Source: Meconema thalassinum (taxonomy: Eukaryota; Arthropoda; Insecta; Orthoptera; Tettigoniidae). Taken from it: DNA of 64,000 bases. The stretch lies in assembly GCA_946902985.2 (NCBI GenBank), contig OX336397.1:184950813-185014812 (forward strand). The letters run 5' to 3'. Below are positions 12,901 through 21,565 of the stretch, piece after piece. Position numbers and translations under genes: made by a program. Numbering within the stretch: position 1 is the stretch's first letter; every line of letters starts with the position of its first letter. The notes under the pieces were generated by a model. The model was not told the origin of the DNA. It searched no databases and worked only from the letters and a program-made list of their open reading frames with translations.

Positions 12901-13544
12901 ATAAACCTATTCTTTCAAAATTCAAAATAGGCTATAAATAATACTGTCGCAGGTAAAATAAATTAAACAAAACGTAATTAATGAGATCGATGAACTAAAA
13001 ACAAGAAGTCGTAACTAGGAACTGGTAAAATATCAAAGGATCACTCAGAAATACCCAGAACTTGACAATAATTCAGAACTAACAAGCACAGTCAATCGTA
13101 TCATTGGACTAGATGCTCGGGAATTCCCTACGGTCTGGCAAGGTTGTCGCTCTCTCAAATCACATTAGCTTCGCTCCCCTCCCCTCTCCCCAACCCTCCA
13201 CATACCCGCTCTGCATGACCTTGTTCTACTGCCACGCCTTGTTGCAAATACAGTAACACTTTTATTCACAAACTTCCCAAAGTGATCCCGACGGTTCTAT
13301 TCAACCGATTTAGGTTTTCGATGCGGCTTTGGAATTAGTGAGTAAAACTGAATTTTCGTATTACCCGTGTTTCTTTCGAATTTTAATCAGATATTTGAAA
13401 AACAAACAGCAACTTTTCTGTTTTTGAAATTAAAAAGTGAGCAATGAATTAATATCAATTCTGCTGCTAGACAGAGTACATAGACGTTTTCTGATCGCAG
13501 ATTGGAGCTCCCCTTCGATACATAAATAAATTAATTCAACTTCG
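12901..13544. other. Gene-free stretch
   Basis: AT-rich, no recognisable gene or repeat structure. Confidence 0.4.
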
Positions 13545-13556
13545 CTTGTGCTGCCA

Positions 13557-13754
13557 GGGGGCGTGGTGGCTCAGCGGTCTAGCTGTGTGCCTCTCACCAA
13601 GGCGGTCCGGGTTCGATTCCCGGTCAATGCATGTGAGATTTTCGAAGTGAAATGCCATGTCCTGTGGTTCGGATTCCACGTAAAACGGAGGGCCCGTGGC
13701 TCATAATCACAAGATTCACGGTCACGTAAAACTACAATCTTCCTTCCTTCCTTC
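13557..13754 (+). repeat. Complete tRNA-derived SINE (family 1)
   Basis: The element runs from 'gggggcgtggtggctcagcg' (A-box region) through the B box gggttcgattccc to a (CTTC)n tail. It is flanked by the perfect 12-base duplication CTTGTGCTGCCA (13545-13556 and 13755-13766). This is the reference copy for the truncated copies at 1122, 14051 and 36096. Pol III transcription and LINE-driven mobilisation are inferred from the family type. Confidence 0.93.
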
Positions 13755-14050
13755 CTTGTGCTGCCATCTGTTGAAATATATTCTTACCAAAATGTCGGGA
13801 CATTTAGCCTCAACCTATACAGGATCTCTTTATGTATTATTATAAATTGGGCACGGCCAAATTCAGAACTTAATTAACACACAACATACTGCCATTTTAT
13901 CGACTGAAAATATCATTACCTTTCAGCAAATCACCAAATGTCGAGGCGTAATAATTACCATATGGTATAGATTTGCGAACTCCGCTTAACATGATTGTAT
14001 TCATCACAGTCCATCAGGTTCATCACGTTGCCATGGAACAACACTATTTT

Positions 14051-14117
14051 CCCGTGGCTCATGATCTCGAGATTAACGGTCACGTTAAACTACAAGCTTC
14101 CTTCCTTTCCTTTTTCC
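14051..14117 (+). repeat. SINE family 1 tail fragment
   Basis: Only the last ~65 bases are present, from 'cccgtggctcatgatc' through 'cggtcacgttaaactacaag' and a cttcc-rich tail. Confidence 0.65.
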
Positions 14118-14731
14118 TTATTTTCCCAAGGACCTACAAAATAAACGGTAAACTTAAGTCCCTAAATTTAGTGACAATACATGGTTGGCAACAAGAGTTA
14201 CCGAGTACGGGCCTAAACACAAGAATAATTATTTCACGAACGGAACCAGCAATTTGGAGTTTCTTAGGTCTGCCGAGCTCCCAATATTGTCAGACAGTGA
14301 CAAGAAGGTACCGTAAGTATGTTGGATGGTTTTATGATTGTGATAAAATAATGAAGTCTTACATTAGGTTATTGGTGGAATTTGTATGTATTTCAATAAG
14401 TTATGTAGTTTGTCACCAGTGCATAAATAGGGTAATTCTGCACACCGTGAGAACATGCCTTTTCGTAACATTTAACGAGTTATATTATTGAAAATATAGG
14501 ATTTATGATTTGCATACCTTTCTCGGAGCTGTCGGGAGTAGTTTCACAATCTCAATTACAACTGCCGCACCTCAATAATGTTGTTTTTCTTACGAAAATA
14601 AAGATTTTTTATCGTGTTCGTTTCACTACGGACGCCATCTTGGACACTCGACAGACAGACAAGTGACTACGTTACCAGCATGTCGCACACAACATTCACC
14701 ATTCACCATTTCACACGTAAAGACGTAAAGT
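14118..14731. other. Gene-free stretch
   Basis: An open frame of 172 codons (13973-14491, plus) spans a SINE fragment and shows no family signature, so I do not call it. Nothing else is recognised. Confidence 0.4.
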
Positions 14732-14816
14732 ACTGCCTGGCCGAAAATTACAGCTAGTACCACAAGCAAGGGGGTCTGGGGCGTAAGCCCCAGGTTAGGT
14801 TTGTTTTTGTATGTAA
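14732..14816 (+). repeat. Host tandem repeat R, unit 1
   Basis: The block 'tactgcctggccgaaaatta' to 'gtttttgtatgtaaa' recurs in the same orientation at 32606-32692, just beyond the Polinton. Continuing unit 1 across the Polinton into 32571 onward (aatacaatagaattt) matches the bases that follow unit 2, so the host locus was a dimer of ~125-bp units and the Polinton landed in it. A diverged inverted piece occurs at 35400-35445. Confidence 0.8.
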
Positions 14817-14822
14817 ATCATT
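14817..14822. repeat. Polinton target-site duplication, left
   Basis: ATCATT immediately precedes the left terminal repeat and is repeated exactly after the right one. Six-base duplications are the hallmark of Polinton integration. Confidence 0.93.
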
Positions 14823-14869
14823 AGTAGTGGTTTTGTGAGAGTTCTACACCCACCTCAACCTCCCTACCT

Positions 14870-14888
14870 CACAAGATGGCGGCGGCGC
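14870..14888. promoter_or_regulatory. YY1/Pho-like motif in the terminal repeat
   Basis: The segment 'acaagatggcggcggcg' contains the AAGATGGCGGC core typical of YY1/Pleiohomeotic sites. The same motif is in the right terminal repeat at about 32498-32515. Whether it drives transcription of the terminal genes is inference. Confidence 0.35.
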
Positions 14889-15192
14889 GATATCTCTCAA
14901 ACGCATGGTCGGATTTTGACGAATGAGGTGTCATTGAACTCGGGCTGACACCCCCTTTCCAATGGACAACATATTTCAACCCCAAAAATAAAATCTACCC
15001 TACTAGGGGGTGAAATTAAATTTTTTAGAGAATCTCTCTTTCCAATTGCAACATGTGAGAGTTTAAATGCCGATATGGATTTAAACGTTGTTCTACATAA
15101 AGTGCATGTGTTCGGTGGATAGCCTCTATGAATTAACATGCTTGTTTTTTTATGCATGCCCACTCATGGCTTTTGTAAGAGGGTGGGGAAAT

Positions 15193-15357
15193 GGATCCCT
15201 GTAGATGGGTTATTGTTGACAGGTCATTGCTGACAGGTCCTTGTGGACGAGTCCTTGTGGACAGGTCCTTGTTGACAGGTCCCTGTGGACGAGTCCTTGT
15301 CCCTTTGGACTGATCCCTTTGGACGGGTCCCTTTGGCCTGGTTCCTATGGACTAGCC
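15193..15357 (+). repeat. Subterminal short tandem repeats inside the terminal repeat
   Basis: About ten imperfect 15-base units of the type 'ttgtggacaggtcc' and 'ctttggacgggtcc' lie in tandem, mirrored in the right terminal repeat (32035-32190). Subterminal arrays of this kind are often transposase or replication-protein binding sites, which is inference here. Confidence 0.8.
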
Positions 15358-15487
15358 CATGAAATTATTTAAATTATGTCAAAGGGCCTAACTACATTTG
15401 TGTGTGTTGAACTGACGTTGTTCACCAGTCCCCCACTACTATAATGTGATAACGATATGAAAGGAAAGTGACGAAATACATGTGAAC

Positions 15488-15713
15488 ACGTGTGAGATGA
15501 CCTTATTACCGTCCTCCTTGTGAAACAAATCACATCCTGTTTTGGTTCATACGTGAGAAAATGCGAGTTCATGTGTAATATGATCTAACAGACAGGTGTT
15601 CACCTGTACACGCGCACGATAAGAACTATCACAACCTGTTTTGACAGTTGGGGGGGGGGGGGGGGGTCGTGTAAGAGAGAACACAGGTGAAGAGAGAAAG
15701 AAATATGTATTGC
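15488..15713. other. Left subterminal non-coding DNA
   Basis: Unique sequence between the terminal repeat and the integrase gene, with a 17-base poly-G run at 15651-15667. Confidence 0.6.
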
Positions 15714-16700
15714 TCATAATACATGAATAGCTGAGGACTGTACATAGGACTGTTGGTTAAGTACAACATGAGTAAATAAATAAATACAAGACACACAGGT
15801 TCTTACAACATGTAATTTATTAATCCAAGAATTAAAGGCTGAGCTAAATCCCAACCATTTTACATATTGTTTATTTCCTTTTTGTTTCAACACTTTTTCC
15901 ACAAGGTAATGTTTAGGAAACGCTGTCTTTTGGAGTTCTTGAAGATAAAACCTGCTTTTTATGGGTTGATGGTTGAGGTCCTCGAGTAAATAGGTGACTG
16001 GACTGTTCAGGTTGACTTGACGAATTCGAAATAGTTCAGTCCCGCAATTTGGTGTGTAGCCCTTGTCAAAGACGGACTTGAATTTGCTCACACGAACATG
16101 GTCCCCAATGTTAAGGCGATGACGTTTAGGGTCTGCTGTTTTTATGGGGTTAAACAGTTTATCCAGTTGTGGAATATTATTAGTTACAAGTCGTGGCTTG
16201 GTCCCAATGGTTCTGTGTTTGGTGTCGTTGTAACGTGACACTAACTCAGGTAACAAGTCCAACCAGCGATAAGTGCCCTGAGCGGTAAACGCTTTCCACA
16301 TATGGGTTTTCAATGTTCGGTTGAACCGCTCGACCACGCTGGCTTTGAGATTGCTGTACGTGGTGTAATGGTGAATATCCTTAGATTTGAGAAAACTGGA
16401 GAAATCCTTGTTGAAAAATTATTTTCCCTGGTCGGTTTGTAGCAGCTGAGGTTGACGTTTAGATTGTTGAATAATATGTTGAAAGGCTTTGGTGACTAGT
16501 GGACTAGACTTGCGACGCACAGGTTCAACAAACGCCATTTTGGAATAAACATCAATGACCGTCAACATATAGCGTACACCATCGTTAACGCTAGCATAGG
16601 GAATCATTTCAACCAAGTCTGCTTGCCAAAGTTCATCCACACCCTGTGAAATTACCTTGAGTCGTTGATAGTGACGTCTAGCTGGACGATGCATCTCGTG
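15714..16700 (-). pseudogene. Polinton retroviral-type integrase with chromodomain, interrupted
   Basis: This is the integrase that would insert the element and make the 6-bp duplication. The upstream part (16419-16700) holds the first catalytic aspartate in DELWQADLVEM, then a DVYSKMAFVEP strand, and the second aspartate in LLQTDQG. The downstream part holds the catalytic glutamate in VERFNRTLK and a C-terminal chromodomain (EKVLKQKGNKQYVKWLGF..SFNSWI-like). A stop codon at 16419-16421 separates the second and third catalytic residues in the same frame, so the copy is inactive. The HHCC zinc-binding N-terminus normally found upstream has no room here, because the preceding gene ends at 16729. 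It was probably deleted. Confidence 0.92.
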
Positions 16701-16728
16701 AGCAATACCCATTTTAATGGGTGAGGGC

Positions 16729-17268
16729 TCAAACAATAATTTTGGCATTTCGAAGTTCTTCCTCAATTTCTTGAATTTCCCAATCGTGACCATTATGGCC
16801 GGCTTGACGTGAAGCATGCAACAGCTGTTGTTGCTGGACGAGTTTATTTGGATTGTGCCAGTAGGTAACATCCACAAGGGGTTTTAATGGTTTAAATGTT
16901 ACCCCTGAAGTAGACACTTTACGACGACCACTTTGACTAGTGGGGAACATTTTTGCAATGATGGTTTTATATTTTTGAGATATATTGGCATTCACTTGTT
17001 GAGTGGGATCATACTGTCTTTTGTGAGCATGGGTGTCCAATAAAATGGATTTATATTTACTAAGGTCCTCTGGCGTATAATCTTGAGATGAGGGAGTCCG
17101 AGAGAATAGTAGCTTTAACAGTCCTGGTGTTAATTTATAGTTGATCTTTTTAATGACAGCTTTAGTACGACTAAATTTAATCGATGAATCACCAATTTTA
17201 AAACTATCATCCTCATAGCGAACGCCATATGTGCTATCTGTGTTTCCAACAAATAGATTGGTGAAATA
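16729..17268 (-). pseudogene. DUF8207-like Polinton protein, N-terminus deleted
   Basis: A conserved Polinton protein of unknown role. The visible domain includes DSTYGVRYEDDSFKIGD, then GLLKLLFSRTP, DLSKYKSILLDTHAH, and a C-terminal WHNPNKLV...ASRQAGHNGHDWEIQEIEEELR tail. This pattern is typical of the DUF8207 family found beside Polinton integrases. The reading frame upstream of about 17268 belongs to the ATPase gene in a different frame, so the N-terminal ~150 residues are missing. Those residues survive in the second copy (63546-63990). Its position between integrase and ATPase fits the family order. Confidence 0.85.
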
Positions 17269-17276
17269 GGGTTTGT
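17262..17276. other. Deletion junction joining ATPase to DUF8207
   Basis: On the minus strand 'cttggacaaacc' (ATPase) is joined to 'ctatttcacc' (DUF8207). Comparison with the second copy shows that the rest of the ATPase, the intergenic gap and the first part of the DUF8207 gene are absent. Confidence 0.8.
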
Positions 17277-17677
17277 CCAAGATAGAAGCAATCGATATGT
17301 TTGTGTCGACCCATGCTGAAATAGCTTTGAATGATACCTTGCCGTTCAGTGGATACATCATCGAAAATAATGAGTGAATCAGGCTTTACCTCATCCGGTG
17401 AAATAACATTTTTTTGCGTGGAAAATGTAAAATACCCCATATACTCATTTTTAAATCCAGACATGACTTGATTCAGAAACACGTAGAGGGGTTGGTAGAG
17501 AGATTTTGCGAAAATATAAATATTTTGAAAACACAGACCATTGGACGCTGTAATAAGTGTCAGCAAAAGATTGGTCTTTCCACAGCCGGAAGGTCCCACA
17601 ATGATGCAGCGAATGGAAGATGGAAACAGTGAACCATGGCGTTGTTCACGTGGTGTGTGGCAGAGATGGGAAACCAT
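17269..17677 (-). pseudogene. Packaging ATPase (FtsK/HerA type), C-terminus deleted
   Basis: The A32-like genome-packaging ATPase of Polintons. The Walker A loop is GPSGCGKTNLL (about residues 32-42) and Walker B is SLIIFDDV, followed by GIIQSYFSMGRHKHIDCFYLGQT. After that glutamine-threonine the frame runs into DUF8207 sequence in another frame. The second copy (62849-63504) continues for another ~75 residues to a stop. The start used here is the ATG at 17677. A GTG lies three codons upstream. Transcribed divergently from the fiber-like gene. Confidence 0.92.
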
Positions 17678-17686
17678 GTCCCTCAC

Positions 17687-17811
17687 GGGGAATGACTCTT
17701 GCTGCTAAATTAGCTTCATTTCAACTAAGGCTTAGAGAGGCTAGCAGGCTGTCTATATACATCGCACCGAGCCTTGTCATATAAACAGTAGACTCGTACT
17801 ACAGGTTGACG
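17687..17811. promoter_or_regulatory. Divergent promoter region between ATPase and fiber-like gene
   Basis: The ~125-base gap separates two genes pointing away from each other and contains TATA-like words (tctatataca at 17751, catataaac at 17778). The equivalent gap in copy 2 (62721-62848) has 'atttatatagac'. The promoter role is inferred from position. Confidence 0.5.
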
Positions 17812-18531
17812 ATGGATGTCTTTGGACGTGCGTTGATGGTCCAAGCTAGGTCTGTTCCCATACATGATCCTAAACAAGAAACAGATCCTGCTAATAAACA
17901 CTATGTGGATAGGTCAGTAGTGCCACGCACAAAACAAGGAGATTATGACTTTAAAGGAAAGCGGTTAACTCATGTAAAACATCCTCAAGAGTCTACAGAC
18001 GTTACTACAAAAAAGTATGTGGATAACAAGGTGTATGAGTTTTATGATAAAGTGCCTCAGCTTACGGTGGATGGCTATAGTGCTAATCATCACCGCATTA
18101 TTCACGTGGAAGACCCACAAGAAGATGATGATGTCTGTACCAAGCGATACGTGACCTATGAAATGAAAAGTCTTTATAAATTTATCCCATCTGTATTTTT
18201 AGTGCATCTGACAAATGTAAAACCTGTGAATGAGAGAAACCATATACCGCTAGTTCATGACCAGCACTTGACCTATTTGCTTGCTTCAGGTTTAAGCCGC
18301 TATCGACTACACTATGATGGAACCATTCACATCAAATATGCCATACCTGATTAGAACCATTTACAAATACAGATAAATGGTCATAGGATGTTGGTCCATA
18401 ACCATGAAATGGTCAATGCAGGTGACGAATTATCCTTTCATCTCATGTTGACATGGAATGAAAAGCAAGCTGGAAAAAACATAAATGATTTCCCACTTTA
18501 CGTAGAATTGGAATATACAGCCATGAAATAA
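17812..18531 (+). pseudogene. Fiber-like protein with repeated tail-fiber motifs, one in-frame stop
   Basis: The 239-codon frame starts at the ATG at 17812. The N-terminal half repeats a motif familiar from phage and virus fiber shafts: DPKQETDPANKHYVD, HPQESTDVTTKKYVDNKV and DPQEDDDVCTKRYVTYEM (the D..TK.YVD repeat), spaced about 50 residues apart. The C-terminal half (LTNVKPVNERN... to ELEYTAMK) looks like a compact beta domain. A TAG at 18352-18354 cuts the frame at residue 181, and the same frame then continues to the true stop. Copy 2 (62003-62720) confirms the downstream part. Receptor binding or a spike role is inference from the repeat type. Confidence 0.7.
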
Positions 18532-18590
18532 CAATCTGACGTTAGTTGTGACTTAAACTTTCTTGTGAAAGGTTGTTGGTCATCATCATC

Positions 18591-18707
18591 ATGGTGAAAC
18601 AAAGATATGTGGTGAGAAAGACTAAAAATATGAGCCTGTCCTTGGCAAAGCCTGGGCTTAAGACATTCGTGGACAAGCCCTTGCGAAAGAAAAAAATAAT
18701 GTGTTGA
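18591..18707 (+). CDS. Small basic peptide overlapping the hydrophobic core-protein gene
   Basis: A 38-codon frame from the ATG at 18591, rich in lysine and arginine (MVKQRYVVRKTKN..., ...DKPLRKKKIMC). It ends at a TGA (18705-18707) that overlaps the first codons of the following gene, which lies in the -1 frame after an A-rich run. Related Polinton proteins I know begin with a similar basic segment fused to the hydrophobic part, so this may be the N-terminal piece of that gene split by a frameshift. Copy 2 shows the same segment, also separate. Confidence 0.5.
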   Translation: MVKQRYVVRKTKNMSLSLAKPGLKTFVDKPLRKKKIMC

Positions 18708-19051
18708 CCATAAGGAAAGGTCTTCGAGTAGCACAGAGACATGTTATTCCAAAACGTCAGCGACAGGGTGCAAAACAAGGGCGAGTGATCCCCGTCCCCG
18801 CACGAGCGGGATTTTTACCTGCATTATTCGCTGGTCTGGCTGCTCTAGGTTCACTTTTAGGCGGCGCCAGTGCAGTGGCAAAAACCATTAAAGCCGTGCA
18901 ACAGGACAAGCAACAACTCAAAGAAAGTCAGCGACACAATGAAACAATGGAGGCCATTGCTATGGGGGCTAGAAATGTCAATTTGAAGCCAGCCTTTTAT
19001 CAACAAGGATTTGGAATTTCACCTTTTCGAAATAAAATAAAACATCTTTAA
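18701..19051 (+). CDS. Adenovirus core-protein-like (pX/pVI-type) basic-hydrophobic protein
   Basis: A basic N-terminus (RKGLRVAQRHVIPKRQRQGAK) is followed by a Gly/Ala-rich hydrophobic helix, ALFAGLAALGSLLGGASAVAK, and a charged helix (QQDKQQLKESQRHNETMEAIAMG). The order matches the small virion proteins of Polintons and adintoviruses that resemble adenovirus pX/pVI and are thought to bind DNA or disrupt membranes. The frame has no ATG: it opens at 18662 and the first usable codon is GTG at 18701, so the start is uncertain (see the overlapping peptide). Copy 2 is at 61089-61493. Confidence 0.7.
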   Translation: MLTIRKGLRVAQRHVIPKRQRQGAKQGRVIPVPARAGFLPALFAGLAALGSLLGGASAVAKTIKAVQQDKQQLKESQRHNETMEAIAMGARNVNLKPAFYQQGFGISPFRNKIKHL

Positions 19052-19452
19052 CCTCAGCCATAGCAAGACATGCCCTGACGCATCAGCAAGTGGAAAGCTA
19101 TGCTAAACAACTGAAGCTTTCTCATTTTCGAGGTGTGTTTATGCGAAACCAAATTCCCTCACAACCCAGGAAACATGAATGTGCTCTTGTCAATTTGGAT
19201 GATCACCGAGGACCTGGAACACACTATGCAGCTTATGTCAAAGAGGGATCTACTGTATGGTACTTTGACAGTTTTGGGAATTTGCCCCCGCCCATGGAAC
19301 TAGTGGCCTATTTTGGAAACAGGATCAAGATATATTATAATGTGAAACGTGAGGAAACGTTTAACAGCCAACAGTGTGGACGTTTGTGTTTAATTTTTTT
19401 ATATAAGACGCAACATAAGCAAAAACGTCAACAGTATGTCGGTGGAAAGTAA
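19048..19452 (+). CDS. Adenain-like maturation cysteine protease
   Basis: This protease would cleave capsid precursors during virion maturation. The catalytic triad positions are visible: histidine in NLDDHRGPGTHYAAYVK, the acidic residue in VWYFDSFGNLPPP, and cysteine in NSQQCGRLCLIFL. The conserved KLSHFRGVFMRNQIP segment marks the N-terminus. The frame is open from about 19040, but there is no ATG before the conserved part, so the start has decayed or uses another codon. It overlaps the next gene by 17 bases. Only the first ~25 codons survive in copy 2. Confidence 0.88.
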   Translation, partial: LTSAIARHALTHQQVESYAKQLKLSHFRGVFMRNQIPSQPRKHECALVNLDDHRGPGTHYAAYVKEGSTVWYFDSFGNLPPPMELVAYFGNRIKIYYNVKREETFNSQQCGRLCLIFLYKTQHKQKRQQYVGGK

Positions 19453-20158
19453 GACGTTTACACTGCATGGGCGTGGACCTGAAGTGAGCCTAGACTTTTA
19501 CCCACCTATCGAATAGAGTGAAAAACCTTATGGTTTAGGACTTGTTTCTCTTGAAACATACAGTCGAATATACAACATACGTGAAAATGTGAACAACAAG
19601 TTTTACTATGATGATTCTGTGCTCACCCTGAACTCTGGTGGATACACGATAGATGACATTTATGAACACATTAATGTGGTGTTGATCAATGAATATGGTT
19701 TAAAGTCATTTCTCGATGGAACGCGCAAGTTTGAACTTGTAGGAAATACCAACACTCATCGCTGCAGTATTTTTTCTACATTCAAAATTGACTTTAAAAC
19801 TCACCCCGATTCCATTGGTCCATTACTAGGATTTAAACCACGTGTGTTGGAGCCGAACAAAAAACATGAATCAGACCATGAAGTGAAATTCATTGAGGAC
19901 CATCATGTGTCGGTGACGTGTAATATTATTAGTCAAGTGTACACCAATCAAGAACCGTCGCATTCGCTTTATGACTTTATTGTAACATCGCCCAATGGCT
20001 ATATTATTCGTGAAAACCCTCCAGTGGTGCTTTTTCATTCTGTGGCTGTCGATGGTATTAGTAATATAACATTAAGACTGATCAATAGAGAGCAACAACT
20101 CATTGATCTAGATTCTACTACACCAGTGACTTACAAGTTGGTGCTAAAACCACTATGA
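19436..20158 (+). pseudogene. Minor capsid (penton-like, single jelly-roll) protein, one in-frame stop
   Basis: The frame runs from the ATG at 19436 to TGA at 20156-20158, with a TAG at 19514-19516 (codon 27). Typical Polinton penton features are present: YGLGLVSLETYSRIYNI, NNKFYY, GGYTIDDIYEHIN near the N-terminus, and a C-terminal strand pair NITLRLINREQQLIDLD..PVTYKLVLKPL. It sits directly upstream of the major capsid gene, as usual. The only break is the single nonsense codon. It is absent from copy 2, where it lies inside a deletion. Confidence 0.85.
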
Positions 20159-20343
20159 AGTTTGTATATAAAGCAACAGCACCGTCTAGGAATAGTGTTA
20201 GTTGTTTACCACGTGAATACACGTTAACATCTCAGAACAAGCAGATTTTACAGCATTTGGGTTACCACATTAACACCCGCGATGAATTCTATCCTAGAGG
20301 TAGCGAACCACATCGAGGAGCAACCAGGAGTGGTAAGAATTGA
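20155..20343 (+). CDS. Small frame between penton and major capsid genes
   Basis: A 62-codon frame starting at an ATG that overlaps the penton stop by four bases and extending past the capsid start. The segment LTSQNKQILQHLGYHINTR recalls short peptides found just before the capsid gene in other Polintons. The rest of the frame is the shadow of the capsid gene. Function unknown. Confidence 0.4.
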   Translation: MKFVYKATAPSRNSVSCLPREYTLTSQNKQILQHLGYHINTRDEFYPRGSEPHRGATRSGKN

Positions 20344-21496
20344 TCTGCATTCTTATGAAGCTCAAACACCTGGACTCAATAACAATGATGAAATTCAATT
20401 TGTTATCAACAAACAAGATATTTACACTCTACCGCATGAAAGTGTTATTCAGATTGAAGGTCGGCTCACCAAAGCCGATGGCTCTACACCCACTACATCC
20501 AAGTTAGCCAACCATGCTTTCGCCTTCCTGTTTTCTGAGGTACGTTATGTCATTAACGATATCGTGGTGGATAGCACTCGAAATGTGGGTATTTCCAGTG
20601 TCATGAAACTATATCCCTCTTATAGTGAGGAAGAAGCTAAAACACTTTGCATGGCGGGTTGGTGCCCTGACTCGACCAATGACTGGATGGTTCACACCCG
20701 TGGCACCTTTACTGGATATTTACCTCTTAAACTGATTTTAGGCTTTGCTGAAGATCACCAGCGCATTGAGGTCAACGCAAGGCAAGTGCTTTATCTGGTG
20801 AGAGACAGGAGTGATAATAATGCACTCAAGGGAGCCACCAATGCCCCCATTGATTCAAAAATTCAACTACAACGCTTGCCTTGGAAAGTGCCTCATGTGA
20901 CCCTTAACGATAGCAAAAAACTGGACATACTCAAAATGGTAAAGAGAGATATACATCTACCCATGGAATTTAGAAGCTGGGCACTCCATGAGTACCCGTT
21001 ATTGCCCACCACCAACACACACAGTTGGTCTATAAAAACAGCCCGCTATACAGAGAGACCTCTCTACATGATTGTGGGTTTTCAAACGAATCGCAAGTAT
21101 CAACAAACCAAAGATGTCACGCAATTTGATCACCTGCAATTGAGAAATGCACGTCTTTTCCTCAACGGTGCTGTGTTTCCCTATGAAGGGTTGGATTTAG
21201 ATTTTTCAAAAAATAAGTTTGGCCCCCTATACGACTTGTTTTCTAAATTTAGATGGTCGTATTATCAAAATGAGAATTGTCCAATGTTGTCACCCCAAGC
21301 TTTTAAGACAGGGGCGCCACTGATTGTCTTTGACTGTTCCTACTTGGAAGAGACTGTCAAACCATCCAATATTGACATTCGACTAGATTTTGAAACGCAT
21401 GACAATGTTCCAGCCAATACCACGGCCTACTGTTTGATTATTCATCACAAACAAGTCAACTATTATCCACTGTCCAACCAAGTGACAAGTGTATAA
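20282..21496 (+). CDS. Major capsid protein (double jelly-roll, hexon-like)
   Basis: A 404-residue uninterrupted protein, the best-preserved gene of the element. It contains conserved Polinton capsid blocks in order: DIYTLPHESVIQIEG, FLFSEVRYVIND, LPLKLILGFAEDH, LQRLPWKVPHVTL, FRSWALHEYPLLPTTNTHSW, MIVGFQTNRK, QFDHLQLRNARLFLNG, PLIVFDCSYLEE, and the C-terminal TTAYCLIIHHKQVNYYPL. It would form the trimeric capsomers of an icosahedral virion. Start at the ATG at 20282, TAA at 21494. Copy 2 (59902-61030) lacks the N-terminus and is frameshifted. Confidence 0.95.
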   Translation: MNSILEVANHIEEQPGVVRIDLHSYEAQTPGLNNNDEIQFVINKQDIYTLPHESVIQIEGRLTKADGSTPTTSKLANHAFAFLFSEVRYVINDIVVDSTRNVGISSVMKLYPSYSEEEAKTLCMAGWCPDSTNDWMVHTRGTFTGYLPLKLILGFAEDHQRIEVNARQVLYLVRDRSDNNALKGATNAPIDSKIQLQRLPWKVPHVTLNDSKKLDILKMVKRDIHLPMEFRSWALHEYPLLPTTNTHSWSIKTARYTERPLYMIVGFQTNRKYQQTKDVTQFDHLQLRNARLFLNGAVFPYEGLDLDFSKNKFGPLYDLFSKFRWSYYQNENCPMLSPQAFKTGAPLIVFDCSYLEETVKPSNIDIRLDFETHDNVPANTTAYCLIIHHKQVNYYPLSNQVTSV

Positions 21497-21565
21497 ATAG
21501 CAGGTCAACCCACATCAAACCGCTCAGTCATGTCTTGCTTTCAAGCCTCAAGAGAAGTTACATCC

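Larger units (their letters stand above)
14823..15487 (+). repeat. Polinton terminal inverted repeat, left
   Basis: Matches the reverse complement of 31899-32564 with a few percent mismatches. Similarity ends at 'acatgtgaac'. The inner third contains the short subterminal repeats listed separately. Confidence 0.93.

Noticed and set aside
13973..14491. 172-codon open frame
   Set aside because: It runs through a SINE tail fragment and low-complexity sequence and shows no conserved motif.
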